Below, piece after piece: positions 26,055-33,952 of a DNA stretch of 64,000 nt; within the stretch, counting starts at the first letter, position 1; each line of letters starts with the position of its first letter. The DNA comes from Fibrobacterota bacterium (GTDB lineage: Bacteria > Fibrobacterota > Chitinivibrionia > Chitinivibrionales > Chitinispirillaceae), in the NCBI GenBank assembly GCA_023436145.1, contig JAEZKP010000071.1, positions 52,451-116,450 of the forward strand, given 5' to 3'. The position numbers and the translations under genes are program-made. The notes under the pieces were generated by a model that saw only the letters and a list, made by a program, of their open reading frames with translations, did no database searches and was not told the DNA's origin.

Positions 26055-27131
26055 TCAGGAGTGTTTTTCAAAAAACTTTTCCACCTGCTTATTCCACATC
26101 TCCAGAAATTGATTATGTGTTTTATAGGAAACCTGATTGGTTTTATTTATACTTTTGACTTCAGCATTATATTGTTTAACTGCATTGTTGTATAAATCAA
26201 TATCACTCTGTTTTCTCTCGCTCTCTTTAATTGAATTGAACTTTTTTACAACTTTCTGAAAATTGTCGCTATTAATTATAAATCCCACATTTGCAGGATA
26301 GGTTACCAGAGCTTGATTTCTGTAAAATTCAAGAATTTTTCTCACAATTAAAAGCAATTCTTCATCCCCGTTAAAACCCTTTATATTATTCAGCTTATCA
26401 AGACCTTCATCCACAAATAATTTCAGTGTTGATATATGTTGCTCAAGAGCGGCGACGTCGTTTTCAGAAATTGCTTTCCTGGCATAGGAATCCTGTTTGT
26501 TTGCTTTAAAAAAGATCCGGTAAAGCGAATCATAATAAGCCAGAGCTTTATTGGCTTTTTCAATTTTGAGGGAAAGTTCATCTTTTTTGTCCAGCATTTT
26601 AATATTGTATTTATTAAAAAACTGTTCTTCCGCTTTAGTCATGATTTTTGAACATGATTTCAATTTATCCACTGCCAGATCCAATGCAAGCTGATGAGCC
26701 TCAGCCTGGTCATACGATTGTGCTGCAATATCTTCCATATCCAGTATTTTTCCAAAATCTTCTGTTAAAATGATGTCCACCAGATCCATGAACCGGATAA
26801 GTTCTGTTTTCAAAGTCTCATCATTTTGAAAAGAGCTGCTTTTCTTAAAAAGCTTTATATTTTCCTGGATAACCCGCAAAAGCTTCTGGCGACTGTTTTC
26901 GATTGCCCTGATTTTTCTTGTTCTGGTAACCGACCTGATATAATTATAATAGGATTGTTTGAAATCAGCTAAAAGCGCGGTAAGGTTTTTGTAATACTCT
27001 ATTGCAGAACCTGTGATACTGTAATCAGTTGAATAAGTACTGTCACTCCTCAGGGTATTGTCATTTCCGGCATCAGATTTAAATATGTTGATAAGTGTAA
27101 TTATAAGAACAATATAATAGAATTTGTTCAT
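26055..27131 (-). CDS. Exported coiled-coil protein, family unknown
   Basis: 358 residues with a signal peptide (about 1-21). The remainder is strongly helical and rich in Lys, Asp, Glu and Asn, with coiled-coil heptads around 60-110 and 150-270. No domain is recognised. It starts inside the end of the S41 protease gene (four-base ATGA overlap), so the two are co-translated. By context it could be a substrate adaptor or partner of that protease, as NlpI is for Prc in E. coli, but it has no TPR signature and this is inference. Confidence 0.65.
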   Translation of the reverse strand: MNKFYYIVLIITLINIFKSDAGNDNTLRSDSTYSTDYSITGSAIEYYKNLTALLADFKQSYYNYIRSVTRTRKIRAIENSRQKLLRVIQENIKLFKKSSSFQNDETLKTELIRFMDLVDIILTEDFGKILDMEDIAAQSYDQAEAHQLALDLAVDKLKSCSKIMTKAEEQFFNKYNIKMLDKKDELSLKIEKANKALAYYDSLYRIFFKANKQDSYARKAISENDVAALEQHISTLKLFVDEGLDKLNNIKGFNGDEELLLIVRKILEFYRNQALVTYPANVGFIINSDNFQKVVKKFNSIKESERKQSDIDLYNNAVKQYNAEVKSINKTNQVSYKTHNQFLEMWNKQVEKFFEKHS

Positions 27132-29218
27132 TTTTCAGCTTCCTTCTTATCAGTTAATAATGCAATGAGATCATTCATAATTTTATATGCTTCGTTAATG
27201 TATATATCACTGCTTATGCTTTGTATAATTATCCCGATGTCAGTTTTTTCGTGATCAGTCAGAAGATTTTTGCTTTGCAGATAATCCGGTAACATAACAG
27301 TATAGTACGGTTCCTCTACCCTTATAGAATCCTCCAGATCTTCCAGTTGACCGAAGTGTTCCAGAAAAGATTCAACCTTCAATGGAACCGGGTATCTGGT
27401 GTTAAATCGAGGAACCAGTTTCTGGAAACTTTTAACTAACCTGAATGCCGGATCATTTTTCAAACGCTGATAACTTGACTTTTTTACACCATCTACGGGT
27501 AATGGATCTGCCGGATAATAATAGGTTTTCTTATTAGTATTATTAATTATCAGAGTATTATCAAACGAAGCTTCCACAGGGTGCATGTTCTGGTAAATAT
27601 CGGGTAATTCAATGTCTGCAATGACACCGCATTTCTGGTGGCTTTTCCCGTTTACCCGATAGAAGCATCCGGTAGTCATCGAAATATATCCTGGCGGCTC
27701 ACCATTATACAGTGAAAGTGAATCGAACCTGTACGCATCCACCGGCAGAATTGATTGCATCGTACTTTTACCATAAGTACCAGATCCCACAATCAATGCT
27801 CTATTATAATCCTGCAGCACTGCAGCAAGCAACTCAGATGCAGATGCAGAAGAAGAATTTACTATCACCACCATTGGTCCATTATAAATACTGCCACGGG
27901 CATCATCTTTTATAGTTAACGGATTTTCGCCACGTGTATGAAATACTCCCAGTGCCCCGTTATCAATAAAAACTCCAGCCACCTTTAATGCCTCTCTCAC
28001 CAACCCACCACCATTTGACCTCAAATCCAGAATCAATCCGACAATAGAATCTTTTTTTATCTTTATCAGCTCCTTTGCCAGATCATTTGCACAACCTCTG
28101 GAAAAAAAATTATCATAACTAAAGTCAGAGTAAAATGAGGGAAGATAAACATAGCCGATTTTACGGTTCTTTTTTAATATGAAGCTCCTTATAGTATTTT
28201 CTTCTATATCAAGAATCTCTTTTCGCAGAGAAACTGTAACGATGTCTCCGTTTGTTTTCCTTATGGTAAACCTGGTTTTACCGCCGCCGATTGAGGACAG
28301 AAATTCATGAACATCCGGGAGTGTTATACATCTCAAGTCCAATCTTGTGTCATCAGCCTTTCTGATTTCCAGTATAACATCTCCTTCATTTATTTTACCC
28401 GAATTCCAGGCAGGTCCCCCTGGCATCAACTCGCGAATTTCAATCTCACCCATCAAATTCAAATCAACTTTAATACCGAAAAGTCCTGACGAACTTGACA
28501 ATTTCGTTTCAAACTGCTTTCTCTCGGATTCGGTCAGATAAATGGTATGTGGATCATATGCTCCCGAAACAGCTTTCAGATATATCTGACCGGTAAAATC
28601 CTTCAACCCTCCGGGACTGTTGATTTTCAGCTTGAGTCTGCATATCTCCCGGTCCAACACTTCCCTGCAACTCTTTTGCAGTTTTTCACTCTGTGACACA
28701 ATATCGTTAACTAAAGAATCTCCATTTCTCTGTAAAGACCACAATACCAGGTATTTAATCCATTGTTCCCATCTTCTATGCAATTGATACTTATGCCTGC
28801 TCTCATTCAAACCACCAATCCATAGAGTATCATCAGCAGAAAATTCTATCTTTTTGTTTTTCAATCCTGCAATCAGTGAATCAGCATATTTAATCTGTCT
28901 TGAGTACAGCTCTGTAACAGTATCCAGAAAAGCGGTTTTTTTCTGCAATATCTGATCGTCCAGTGTATATTTATATCTGTTAAGAGCATTAATCATTACT
29001 TCCGGAAAAATCAGTTCGTGAGGATCTAACAGATGCAAAAATGATTTGTACACCTGACATGAAAAGCTGTCATTCACCAGTACAGGTGAATAGTGATACT
29101 TTTCTGCAGTTTTTATTATCATATATGCCTGCTCAGCAATCGGGTACCTGTTGGCTGCACTATAAACCGATCCTGTAAGAAAAGATATCAAAATCAAAAT
29201 TTGTGCTCTGGTAATCAA
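27128..29218 (-). CDS. Prc-like tail-specific protease (family S41A)
   Basis: 696 residues, close to E. coli Prc. A signal peptide (1-20) precedes a helical N-terminal domain (about 25-225, with 'YDPHTIYLTESERKQFETKLSSSSGLFGIKV' at its end), a PDZ domain (about 245-335, 'MPGGPAWNSGKINEGDVILEI') and the S41 catalytic core. 'NSSSASASELLAAVLQDYNRALIVGSGTYGKSTMQS' aligns with the Prc active site, giving Ser459, Asp470 and Lys484 with exactly the Prc spacing of 11 and 25 residues. The enzyme should degrade or trim periplasmic proteins with nonpolar C-termini and, in other bacteria, controls peptidoglycan hydrolases. Downstream, overlapping by four bases, is a coiled-coil protein. Confidence 0.92.
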   Translation of the reverse strand: MITRAQILILISFLTGSVYSAANRYPIAEQAYMIIKTAEKYHYSPVLVNDSFSCQVYKSFLHLLDPHELIFPEVMINALNRYKYTLDDQILQKKTAFLDTVTELYSRQIKYADSLIAGLKNKKIEFSADDTLWIGGLNESRHKYQLHRRWEQWIKYLVLWSLQRNGDSLVNDIVSQSEKLQKSCREVLDREICRLKLKINSPGGLKDFTGQIYLKAVSGAYDPHTIYLTESERKQFETKLSSSSGLFGIKVDLNLMGEIEIRELMPGGPAWNSGKINEGDVILEIRKADDTRLDLRCITLPDVHEFLSSIGGGKTRFTIRKTNGDIVTVSLRKEILDIEENTIRSFILKKNRKIGYVYLPSFYSDFSYDNFFSRGCANDLAKELIKIKKDSIVGLILDLRSNGGGLVREALKVAGVFIDNGALGVFHTRGENPLTIKDDARGSIYNGPMVVIVNSSSASASELLAAVLQDYNRALIVGSGTYGKSTMQSILPVDAYRFDSLSLYNGEPPGYISMTTGCFYRVNGKSHQKCGVIADIELPDIYQNMHPVEASFDNTLIINNTNKKTYYYPADPLPVDGVKKSSYQRLKNDPAFRLVKSFQKLVPRFNTRYPVPLKVESFLEHFGQLEDLEDSIRVEEPYYTVMLPDYLQSKNLLTDHEKTDIGIIIQSISSDIYINEAYKIMNDLIALLTDKKEAEK

Positions 29219-29450
29219 ACCGCCCTCCGTTATTCTCTTTATTATTGATAACCAAAATGAATGAATTTATTTTTGGGGATTTCTCAGTTAATTCGAAAGA
29301 CAGTAAACAGACAATCTGGTATCAAACAAGAATAAAATAAGGAAATCAATAGGGATTGTCAACAGTGCTGCAGTTTTTTATTGGACTTTAGCAGTGCAGT
29401 TATTGAGGATTGATTAAAAACATTTACACATGGTTTAAAACAAAGGATTA

Positions 29451-29479
29451 TATGTATGCGCTTAATAAGCGCATACATA
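29451..29479. repeat. 29-base perfect palindrome with one-base centre
   Basis: TATGTATGCGCTTA (29451-29464) and TAAGCGCATACATA (29466-29479) are exact reverse complements around a single A. It lies 16 bases past the stop of the PPIase gene, in the gap before the protease gene. No T run follows on either strand, so it is not a standard intrinsic terminator. A dimeric DNA-binding protein site or an RNA 3'-end stabilising hairpin are both possible. A second short inverted repeat (CTCAAC/GTTGAG, about 29489-29502) overlaps the gene's 3' end. Confidence 0.7.
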
Positions 29480-29494
29480 GATAAAGTCTCAACC

Positions 29495-30469
29495 TCAGTT
29501 GAGTCCGGCCACTGCATTCCGGAGAATCAAAGTAGTATCTACATAAGTGATTTTTGCCCTGCTGATAAGAGAATCAACAAAGTTAGATACATATTCCGTT
29601 TTTTTCCGTACTAAAAGAGTCTTCTTCAAATTTTCCTTCACTTCATCATAGGCCAGAACCTTGGCAGCTTCCTCTCCGGTTTTCTTTAATATGTGAAAAC
29701 CGATATCTGTGCAGATAACCTCACTTATTTCACCTTCCTTTTTCTGTGCTATAGCATCCTGAAGATCAGCCCTTAAATCCCCTTTCTTAAACCACCCCAT
29801 GTCTCCATCAGACTGGTTGTTTGCTGCAGCTGCAGATTCAAATTTAAGACCTGATTTCAATTTTTCCAGAAGCTGAAAAGCATTTTTCCGACTTTTCTCC
29901 CACTTGGCTTTATCTTTGGTGGAGTCAGCTGCAAAGAAAATCTGACTCACTCTGAAGCGGGGATTACTCATAAAATTTGAACTGTTCCTGGTGTAAAAAT
30001 CATGACATTCCTGCTCGCTGACCGTATCGGCATTTAACAAAATCACCTTAAGCAGAGTATCAAGTAAGGCCCCTTTTTCCAGCTCTTTTTTTACATCAAC
30101 TTCAGTCTCACCCACCGCCGCAAGTTCATTTTCAAATTCACTCTGGGATGAGTACTTGCTTTTGAGATTTTCAAAAGCTTTATTCACCAGACTTGAATCC
30201 AACTGAATTTTTCGCTTTTTTGCCTCTTCAAACATGAGTTGATTAGTTATAAGCTCTCTGGCAACGATTGGACGAATGTCTGAGGTAACCGATTGAAGGG
30301 TTTGTTCCGGTAAGGCTCTCATCATGTTCTGCCTGAAAACCACTGCAGCCTTGGCCACCTGCTGTTTGGTGTATTTTTTACCGTTAACTACCAGAGCCAC
30401 TTCCTCTTTTTGCTTTGCACAACCCGCAATAAGCAGGCAGGTGAGTAAAATTGCTTTTGTCGTTTTCAC
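29495..30469 (-). CDS. Lipoprotein peptidyl-prolyl isomerase (parvulin, PrsA/SurA-like)
   Basis: 324 residues from GTG at 30469, selected because AGAGGA lies seven to eight bases upstream and the lipoprotein signal then begins at once. The lipobox LLIAGC gives a lipidated Cys at about residue 17. A SurA-like helical region ('ALVVNGKKYTKQQVAKAAVVF', 'ARELITNQLMFEEAKKRKI') is followed by a parvulin domain, about 165-265, with 'RFRVSQIFFAADSTKDKAKWEKSRKNAFQLLEKLKSG', 'GDMGWFKKGDL' and 'VICTDIGFHILKKTG'. It is expected to chaperone outer-membrane or secreted proteins, which suits the number of barrels and exported enzymes nearby. It follows the HD-GYP gene by 95 bp. Confidence 0.88.
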   Translation of the reverse strand: MKTTKAILLTCLLIAGCAKQKEEVALVVNGKKYTKQQVAKAAVVFRQNMMRALPEQTLQSVTSDIRPIVARELITNQLMFEEAKKRKIQLDSSLVNKAFENLKSKYSSQSEFENELAAVGETEVDVKKELEKGALLDTLLKVILLNADTVSEQECHDFYTRNSSNFMSNPRFRVSQIFFAADSTKDKAKWEKSRKNAFQLLEKLKSGLKFESAAAANNQSDGDMGWFKKGDLRADLQDAIAQKKEGEISEVICTDIGFHILKKTGEEAAKVLAYDEVKENLKKTLLVRKKTEYVSNFVDSLISRAKITYVDTTLILRNAVAGLN

Positions 30470-30564
30470 CACAAAGTCCTCTTTTCTTATTTGTTTTGCC
30501 AATAAAAATATTAAATATATAAAACAGAGCTCGAATAACCGGAATAATAAAAGTGATTAATTTT

Positions 30565-32550
30565 CTAAACCAGATTTGGTGCAGACGATTCTTCAGTCCG
30601 GTTTTTTTCCCAGTCAACCCATCCCTTTTTCTCGGCTATACGCAAAAAAGCTTTAATCACTGAGGGGTCAAACTGCTTTCCGCTATTATCGATAAGTCTT
30701 TTGATTGCCTCTTTTTTTCCAAGGCTGCTGCGGTAAGGACGGTTGGAAGTCATAGCTTCGAATGCGTCTGCCACATGCAGGATCCTTGCCCCCAGAGGGA
30801 TCTGCTCACCTTTTAATTTTTCCGGGTAACCACCACCATCATAGTGCTCGTGATGATATAAAATGAGTTTGTGAAGATCATAGAGAAACGGAACTTCTTT
30901 GACTATATTTGCTCCCAATGTACTGTGAGTTTTCATTATTCCGTTAAACTCTTCATATGTCAAAGGTCCCGGTTTATTAAGAATATAACCCGGGATACCG
31001 ATTTTTCCGATATCATGTAACAGTCCTGCATCTCTGATTATCCCTATCCCTTTTTCATCTATTCCCATCTCCCGGGCAATTTCTTCTGCAATATTCATGA
31101 CATTTTCAGAGTGTCCATGGGTATAAGTATCTTTTGCGTCAACTGCGATAGCCAGGGCCTTAATGGTTCTTATATAGTTTTCCTTCATGTCACTATATAG
31201 TTTTGAATTATTCAGAGCGATTCTGGTTTGGCTGACAATACTCATCAGCATAGCCAGTTTCTCCTGCTCGTTATTTAACTCTTTTATGGCACCAAAATAG
31301 ACTGCCCCGAATTTATGATCATCCCAACAGACCGGAATCACATGGCTGAAACTGAATTGTTTTGAAATGTTAATACTGGTATTTTCTGCCTGAGGAAGTT
31401 TCCTGATACGAACTCTCTGCTCCGGAATCCTCAACCCAGCCGCCTGATTGAAACAGTTCACAGTTTCCCTGCAGATATCTTTTATGCATTTATCCTCCAC
31501 AAGCCCTCTGGACCAGTACAGAAATTCATGAGAACGCTTCTGAATCAACAGAAAACCGGCGACATCTACAGGAAAATATCTGAAAGTAGTCTCAAACAGC
31601 GATTTTAATATGTCATATTTGTCCACCAGCCCCATCAGTTTTTCTGAATAGGTGGAGACCAGCATCAGTTCATCAAGCTTTTGGCTTACAGTTACCACTT
31701 GAACTATGTTGTTATAAGCAACTGCTGCCTGACAAAGGATAGTTTGCAGATTACTGATAAGTTTTTTATCTGCACCACATCCAGTATCATTCCAGAAAAC
31801 AGTCAGAATACCTAATATTTCATCACCTGCAAAAAAAGGCATAGACAAAGCACTTACAGCTCTACACCTGTAAAGGTCAGTTTCCATTTCAGGAGCAGCT
31901 TCACCCAGTCTCACTATAATCATCTGTTTGTGAAAAAACACCCAGCTGGGTATTGCCCATTCGTCATTGCCGGTTAAAACAGAGTGCATAGTCTGAGATC
32001 TGTCTGCCGGTTGCACAACTGAGAGCGCACCGGTTTCTTTGTTATAAACATGCAGTAAACCAAAATGTGCCCCGGAAACAGCCTTACATGCGGAAAAGAC
32101 CTCTTCAAAGAGGCGTTTGGTATCATGAGCAGAATGAATACTGCCAATCATTGCTGCTATGCCTTTATCATCGATAGCAGAACCGGGAGTCAGGTGGAAG
32201 ACTAATCTTCTGTATAAAAAGTCAGCCTGGATCGGTTTAAGAATGTAATCACCGCCGCATAGCTGAATCTGCTCCAGTGAACTTCCTATTTCTGATGCAG
32301 TAGCAGCAATCAAAACCGGAACAGAAGATTTTTTTTGGACCTCCTCCATTATCGAAAGGCCATCAACATTGGCGGTTCTAAGGTCAGTCAATATGATACG
32401 CGGGTGAAATTTCTCAAATGTATCAAGGGCATGACTCTGTTCATGTGAAAGAATCACCTTCAGACCCATTTGAACCAGGTGACTGGAAATTGTGGTGCAA
32501 AAGGAATGGTCTTCACTGATTATCAGCACTAAATGTTCGTCAAAGCTCAT
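30565..32550 (-). CDS. Response regulator with GAF domains and HD-GYP phosphodiesterase output
   Basis: 661 residues from the ATG at 32550, preceded by GAGAG. A receiver domain fills 5-120, with likely phospho-acceptor Asp56 and Lys105. Two GAF-like sensor regions follow (about 130-280 and 300-450). The C-terminal HD-GYP domain (about 465-650) has the full set of marks: 'HGHSENV', 'LLHDIGKIGIP' with the HD pair at 512-513, 'HSTLGA', 'HHEHYDGGGYP' with GYP at 574-576, and 'ILHVADAFEAMTSNRPY'. All metal ligands appear present, so it should hydrolyse cyclic di-GMP (or a related cyclic dinucleotide). It starts 47 bases after the PorV-like gene. No diguanylate cyclase is in the window. Confidence 0.93.
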   Translation of the reverse strand: MSFDEHLVLIISEDHSFCTTISSHLVQMGLKVILSHEQSHALDTFEKFHPRIILTDLRTANVDGLSIMEEVQKKSSVPVLIAATASEIGSSLEQIQLCGGDYILKPIQADFLYRRLVFHLTPGSAIDDKGIAAMIGSIHSAHDTKRLFEEVFSACKAVSGAHFGLLHVYNKETGALSVVQPADRSQTMHSVLTGNDEWAIPSWVFFHKQMIIVRLGEAAPEMETDLYRCRAVSALSMPFFAGDEILGILTVFWNDTGCGADKKLISNLQTILCQAAVAYNNIVQVVTVSQKLDELMLVSTYSEKLMGLVDKYDILKSLFETTFRYFPVDVAGFLLIQKRSHEFLYWSRGLVEDKCIKDICRETVNCFNQAAGLRIPEQRVRIRKLPQAENTSINISKQFSFSHVIPVCWDDHKFGAVYFGAIKELNNEQEKLAMLMSIVSQTRIALNNSKLYSDMKENYIRTIKALAIAVDAKDTYTHGHSENVMNIAEEIAREMGIDEKGIGIIRDAGLLHDIGKIGIPGYILNKPGPLTYEEFNGIMKTHSTLGANIVKEVPFLYDLHKLILYHHEHYDGGGYPEKLKGEQIPLGARILHVADAFEAMTSNRPYRSSLGKKEAIKRLIDNSGKQFDPSVIKAFLRIAEKKGWVDWEKNRTEESSAPNLV

Positions 32551-32597
32551 TGAAACTCTCAAACCTGCCGACCAGACCGGTTTACACACAAGCCGGA

Positions 32598-33620
32598 TTA
32601 CCAGCGATAGTATATCCCCATCTGATAAGTACCGGCAAGTTCATGATTAACGTAGGCGAAATCGATTCCTGCACGCTGGTTAAACAGATTAACTCCTGCC
32701 CCCAGACCAACTTTACCCCTGGTTAAACCACCTCTTATAACCACCCGGTCCATTATTATGTACTCCAAACCTACTTTGGCAGCAAGAATCAAAAGCTGAG
32801 GATTTTTATAAACACTCTGCCATTGCGGTTTGGGTAAAGAGAGATCCCCTTGCATCTGGTCATCCGAATAATAGTTTATTCCCTCGTTAGCCAACAGATC
32901 AGGCGTGCTGTATGCAAGCCGCAGTGTTCCATAAATATATGGAATACTTTTTTCCCAACCCAAAGCACCCCGCACATGCGGATAAGCCCATTGGTAATAG
33001 TCCCTTCCCCAGTAAGTTATACTGGAGGTGATATTTTCAACAAGAACAGCTACTGACAAACCAATCTTTGGAAATAAAACCCTTGTCCCGGCATCTATCC
33101 CCAACCCATATCCACGATGCCCTATTAACCTGGTTCTCTTTGCCTGTAATGCCGCGCCAACCGAAAGACTCACAGACCCACTTATGTCAAATCTCTTCCC
33201 TAAACCGGTTCTAAGATAAATAGCAGAGCTGTTGCGGTGACCATAAATATAGGGTACTCCCTCACTGGTAGTGTCACTCAGTAGTATATCTGGAATGTAG
33301 ATGTAACCCGCTGTTATACTGTAACCAATGGTTTTACTGACCAATCCATTGAAAGAAAGTAATGAAGTACTGAAACTGTTTTGAAAATAACTGGCATAAG
33401 ATAATTCGATTTTGTTAAGAGAAGCAAATGGAAGGTTAGCAGGTGAGCTTACTGATGAAGCACCGGTGTTGAAGCTTAAATCCGCACCCAGCATGGCAGC
33501 CGATGCTGGCATATTTATAAGTTCATCATTGTTGTCGAGATAAAAATTGGTATTCGATTCTGACCGAAGATTACCTGCACCACATAACAGAATAACAATT
33601 ATCAGAAACCATTTTTCCAT
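32598..33620 (-). CDS. PorV/PorQ-family outer-membrane protein
   Basis: 340 residues from the ATG at 33620, which begins a signal peptide (MEKWFLIIVILLCGAGNLRS); a longer reading adds nine residues and is unlikely. The 'MPASAAMLGADLSFNTGASSVSSPANLPF' block is the characteristic start of PorV/PorQ (UPF0164-like) barrels, in which a small residue-rich loop follows the first strand. The rest alternates as barrel strands and the protein ends in YYRW. In the type IX secretion system PorV shuttles tailed cargo at the outer membrane. Here this is suggestive because several proteins in the window bear C-terminal tails, but no PorT, SprA or PorU is seen. It heads a leftward cluster with the HD-GYP and PPIase genes. 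Confidence 0.75.
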   Translation of the reverse strand: MEKWFLIIVILLCGAGNLRSESNTNFYLDNNDELINMPASAAMLGADLSFNTGASSVSSPANLPFASLNKIELSYASYFQNSFSTSLLSFNGLVSKTIGYSITAGYIYIPDILLSDTTSEGVPYIYGHRNSSAIYLRTGLGKRFDISGSVSLSVGAALQAKRTRLIGHRGYGLGIDAGTRVLFPKIGLSVAVLVENITSSITYWGRDYYQWAYPHVRGALGWEKSIPYIYGTLRLAYSTPDLLANEGINYYSDDQMQGDLSLPKPQWQSVYKNPQLLILAAKVGLEYIIMDRVVIRGGLTRGKVGLGAGVNLFNQRAGIDFAYVNHELAGTYQMGIYYRW

Positions 33621-33720
33621 AACAAAATGCCTTTCAAAGCTCATTGGTCATTAAAATAACTTCGTTTCACGATTATTTCCATAACATTCGATGAATTTCA
33701 TACTGTATACCTGATAAATA

Positions 33721-33750
33721 TTGACACTGAATAGAGACTTATTCTATATT
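33721..33750 (+). promoter_or_regulatory. Sigma70-type promoter of tRNA-Val
   Basis: TTGACA (33721-33726) is a perfect -35 box and TATATT (33745-33750) a near-perfect -10 box, with an 18-base spacer. The tRNA begins nine bases after the -10 box, as expected for a tRNA transcription unit. Confidence 0.8.
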
Positions 33751-33759
33751 GCAGTATTC

Positions 33760-33833
33760 GGGCGCATGGCTCAGTTGGTTAGAGCGCCGCGTTCACATCG
33801 CGGAGGTCGCTGGTTCGAGTCCGGCTGCGCCCA
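33760..33833 (+). tRNA. tRNA-Val (anticodon CAC)
   Basis: Full cloverleaf of 74 bases. The acceptor arms GGGCGCA and TGCGCCC pair perfectly and the discriminator is A. The anticodon stem CCGCG/CGCGG encloses the loop TTCACAT, giving anticodon CAC, which reads GUG. The T-arm GCTGG TTCGAGT CCGGC contains the TTCGA signature. CCA is not encoded, so it must be added enzymatically. Confidence 0.97.
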
Positions 33834-33952
33834 GTGGCACATTTTCGATAACACTTCATTATTACACTTTTATTCGCAATACAAATTGATCCGCTCTTTA
33901 ACCGGGAGTTATTTTTTCATTTTATTTTAAAAAATTGCAGGTAAAATATTTC

